Positions 62,794-64,000 of a stretch of DNA of 64,000 nt are shown piece after piece. The translations under genes were made by a program, and so were the position numbers. The notes beneath the pieces are model-generated. The model saw only the letters and a program-made list of their open reading frames with translations, did not search any database and was not told the origin of the DNA. This DNA is from an uncultured Bacilli bacterium. GTDB taxonomy: Bacteria > Bacillota_I > Bacilli_A > RF39 > UBA660. Each line of letters begins with the position of its first letter. Position 1 is the first letter of the stretch. The DNA lies in NCBI GenBank assembly GCA_934141145.1, contig CAKPCA010000003.1, positions 1-64,000 of the forward strand, in the 5' to 3' direction.

Positions 62794-63354
62794 ATGATGA
62801 TAGATATTAATGATATCAAAAATGGTATGACTGTTATAATTGATGGTACTCTTTATCAAATAGTTGAATTTTTACATGTTAAACCTGGTAAGGGTGCAGC
62901 ATTTATGAAAATTAAACTTAAAAACTTAAAGGCTAACACAACTTTAGAAAAAACATTCAATACCAATATCAAAATTCAAAAAGCTAATATTACTAAAATG
63001 CCTATGCAATATTTGTATACTACTGGTGATACATATAATTTTATGAATATGGAAACATATGAACAAGTTGAATTACCAAAAGAACAAATTAAAGATGAAA
63101 TAAAATATTTAAAAGAAAATTTAGAAGTAGAATTAGTATATTTTGAAACAGAATTAATTGGATTAAATTTACCAGAAAAAATAGATTATAAGGTAGTATT
63201 CGCACCAGATGCAGTTAAAGGAAATACTTCAAGTGGAGCACAAAAAGACGCTGAACTTGAAAATGGATTGACTATTAAAGTTCCATTATTTATAAATACT
63301 GGTGATGAAATAATAGTATCTACAAAAGACGGAAAGTATGTATCAAGAAAATAA
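62794..63354 (+). CDS. efp: Elongation factor P
   Basis: Rescues ribosomes stalled at polyproline. 186 residues. Three beta-barrel domains; the modified loop reads HVKPGKGAAFMKIKLKN with Lys in the PGKG turn (about residue 33), and the rest follows the family (GDTYNFMNMETYEQVELP, VELVYFETELIGLNLP, GLTIKVPLFINTGDEI). Starts at 62794 with GGAGGT; 62797 is also possible. In Bacillus efp lies next to the spoIIIA operon; here spoIIIAH follows directly. Confidence 0.95.
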   Translation: MMIDINDIKNGMTVIIDGTLYQIVEFLHVKPGKGAAFMKIKLKNLKANTTLEKTFNTNIKIQKANITKMPMQYLYTTGDTYNFMNMETYEQVELPKEQIKDEIKYLKENLEVELVYFETELIGLNLPEKIDYKVVFAPDAVKGNTSSGAQKDAELENGLTIKVPLFINTGDEIIVSTKDGKYVSRK

Positions 63355-63369
63355 TACTTTCTTTTTTTT
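63332..63369 (+). terminator. Terminator after efp
   Basis: Stem GAAAGTAT/ATACTTTC (63332-63339, 63354-63361) spanning the last efp codons, then T8. Confidence 0.6.
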
Positions 63370-63424
63370 GTAATAAAAATTTAATTTTCTAATATACTTT
63401 AGTAGTAAGTATGGAGGGAAAATA

Positions 63425-63919
63425 ATGATAAATAAACAAAGCATTTGGCTACTCACTTTATTTAGTTTAATTTTAGTATTAAGTGTATATTATATTACAA
63501 TGCCATCAGATTTTTTAGAAGCAGCAAATAGTGAAACAAAAAAGAATACAGTAAAAGTAACAGTAACAGAACAAAACGAAACAATAAGTGCACTTAAAGT
63601 AGAAAATAATGAAGAAAGAAATAAGAAAATAACAGAACTTCAAACAATACTAACAAGTGATAAAGCAACTAGTGAAGAAAAAAACAATGCATATGAAGAA
63701 TTAAAAGTACTAAATATAATGAAAGGAAAAGAAGAAGAAATAAGTACAAAAATAAAAGATGAATATAAAGTAGAGAATTTTGTAAAAATAAAAGATGATC
63801 AGGTTAGAGTAGTAGTAATAAAAGATAAACATGATTCTCTTCTTGCAAATAACATTATGAACTTAGTACAAAAGAATTTTGATTCTAAAATGTATATATC
63901 AGTTAAATTTCAAAAATAA
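63425..63919 (+). CDS. spoIIIAH: SpoIIIAH-like protein
   Basis: Channel protein between mother cell and forespore; pairs with SpoIIQ. 164 residues. N-terminal segment NKQSIWLLTLFSLILVLSVYYIT (about 3-25; shown in parts as NKQSIWLLTLFSL and VLSVYYIT) is the family hallmark. A coiled-coil middle follows, then the ring-forming domain near the C-terminus (VENFVKIKDDQVRVVVIKDK, NIMNLVQKNF). The first part uses A-ended codons. The rest of the spoIIIA operon (AA-AG) is not here although efp is. GGAGGG ribosome site. Confidence 0.88.
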   Translation: MINKQSIWLLTLFSLILVLSVYYITMPSDFLEAANSETKKNTVKVTVTEQNETISALKVENNEERNKKITELQTILTSDKATSEEKNNAYEELKVLNIMKGKEEEISTKIKDEYKVENFVKIKDDQVRVVVIKDKHDSLLANNIMNLVQKNFDSKMYISVKFQK

Positions 63920-63938
63920 CTTAATAGTTATTTTTTTT
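63913..63938 (+). terminator. Terminator after spoIIIAH
   Basis: Eight-bp stem AAAATAAC/GTTATTTT (63913-63920, 63927-63934), T8; the remaining ~60 bases to the window end hold no gene I can support. Confidence 0.75.
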
Positions 63939-64000
63939 ATCGCAAATTTTAAGTTTTATCATACAATAATATGAGTAATTATATATACACCTCTTACTAA

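Overview
The window is a strongly AT-rich (roughly a quarter G+C by eye), very gene-dense bacterial chromosome segment. About 60 genes are almost all on the + strand, with short intergenic gaps that usually hold a hairpin terminator, a promoter and a Shine-Dalgarno site within 40-140 bases. Gene content and order are those of a low-GC Bacillota/Bacilli lineage: ireB-ruvX-DUF1292-trmR-trhP1-trhP2-greA, hrcA-grpE-dnaK...dnaJ...rsmE...mtaB, dnaG-rpoD-trmK, yqeG-yqeH, radC-mreCD-spoIVFAB. TGA is used as a stop (ireB, trhP2, rsmE), so this is not a code-4 Mollicute. I infer an uncultured, genome-streamlined Bacilli of the gut (RF39/RFN20-like); that placement is inference. The organism looks fermentative (pyruvate kinase, lactate dehydrogenase) and walled (PBP, MreCD).

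Layout. 1-2.6 kb: end of a BspA-like leucine-rich-repeat surface protein and an Rpn/PD-(D/E)XK transposase-type gene. 2.6-9.8 kb: pyk, small unknown genes, cdsA-rseP-fmt, then the sporulation pair spoIIGA-sigE. 9.8-16.7 kb: the ireB to greA cluster, a divergent sirtuin-like protein, trigger factor. 16.7-24.3 kb: a prepilin with a lectin-like tail domain, HerA ATPase, hemW, two related HTH-repeat proteins of unknown role, a lipoprotein. 24.3-38.3 kb: a CIRCE-controlled heat-shock region interrupted by pepF, two related helical-repeat proteins, an HD-GYP-like protein and a lone Clp-type AAA+ protein; mtaB is split at its TRAM domain. 38.3-42.9 kb: recD2 and proS. 42.9-49.3 kb: SpoIIB-like protein, radC, mreC, mreD, spoIVFA, spoIVFB, a PrsW-like protease, yqeG, yqeH. 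49.3-55.1 kb: cohesin/cadherin-like surface protein, DUF6512 protein, dnaG-rpoD-trmK, YqfQ-like protein. 55.1-58.6 kb: a type IV pilus operon (extended PilC, PilD, and a pilin carrying a phage tail-collar-like domain). 58.6-64 kb: gmk, DUF2624-like, PBP, rpmG, ldh, efp, spoIIIAH.

How it fits together. Sporulation genes lie at several places (SpoIIGA with pro-sigma-E, SpoIIB-like, SpoIVFA/FB, SpoIIIAH, YqfQ-like), and a perfect Spo0A box sits at the -35 region before the SpoIIB-like gene, so the lineage probably makes, or recently made, endospores. The pilus genes encode assembly (PilC), processing (PilD) and two modular pilins whose tail domains look exchangeable. The best candidates for new biology are the pilin/tail-collar fusion, the tandem HTH-repeat pair behind a promoter hidden in a terminator hairpin, the helical-repeat family in the heat-shock region, and the divergent sirtuin.
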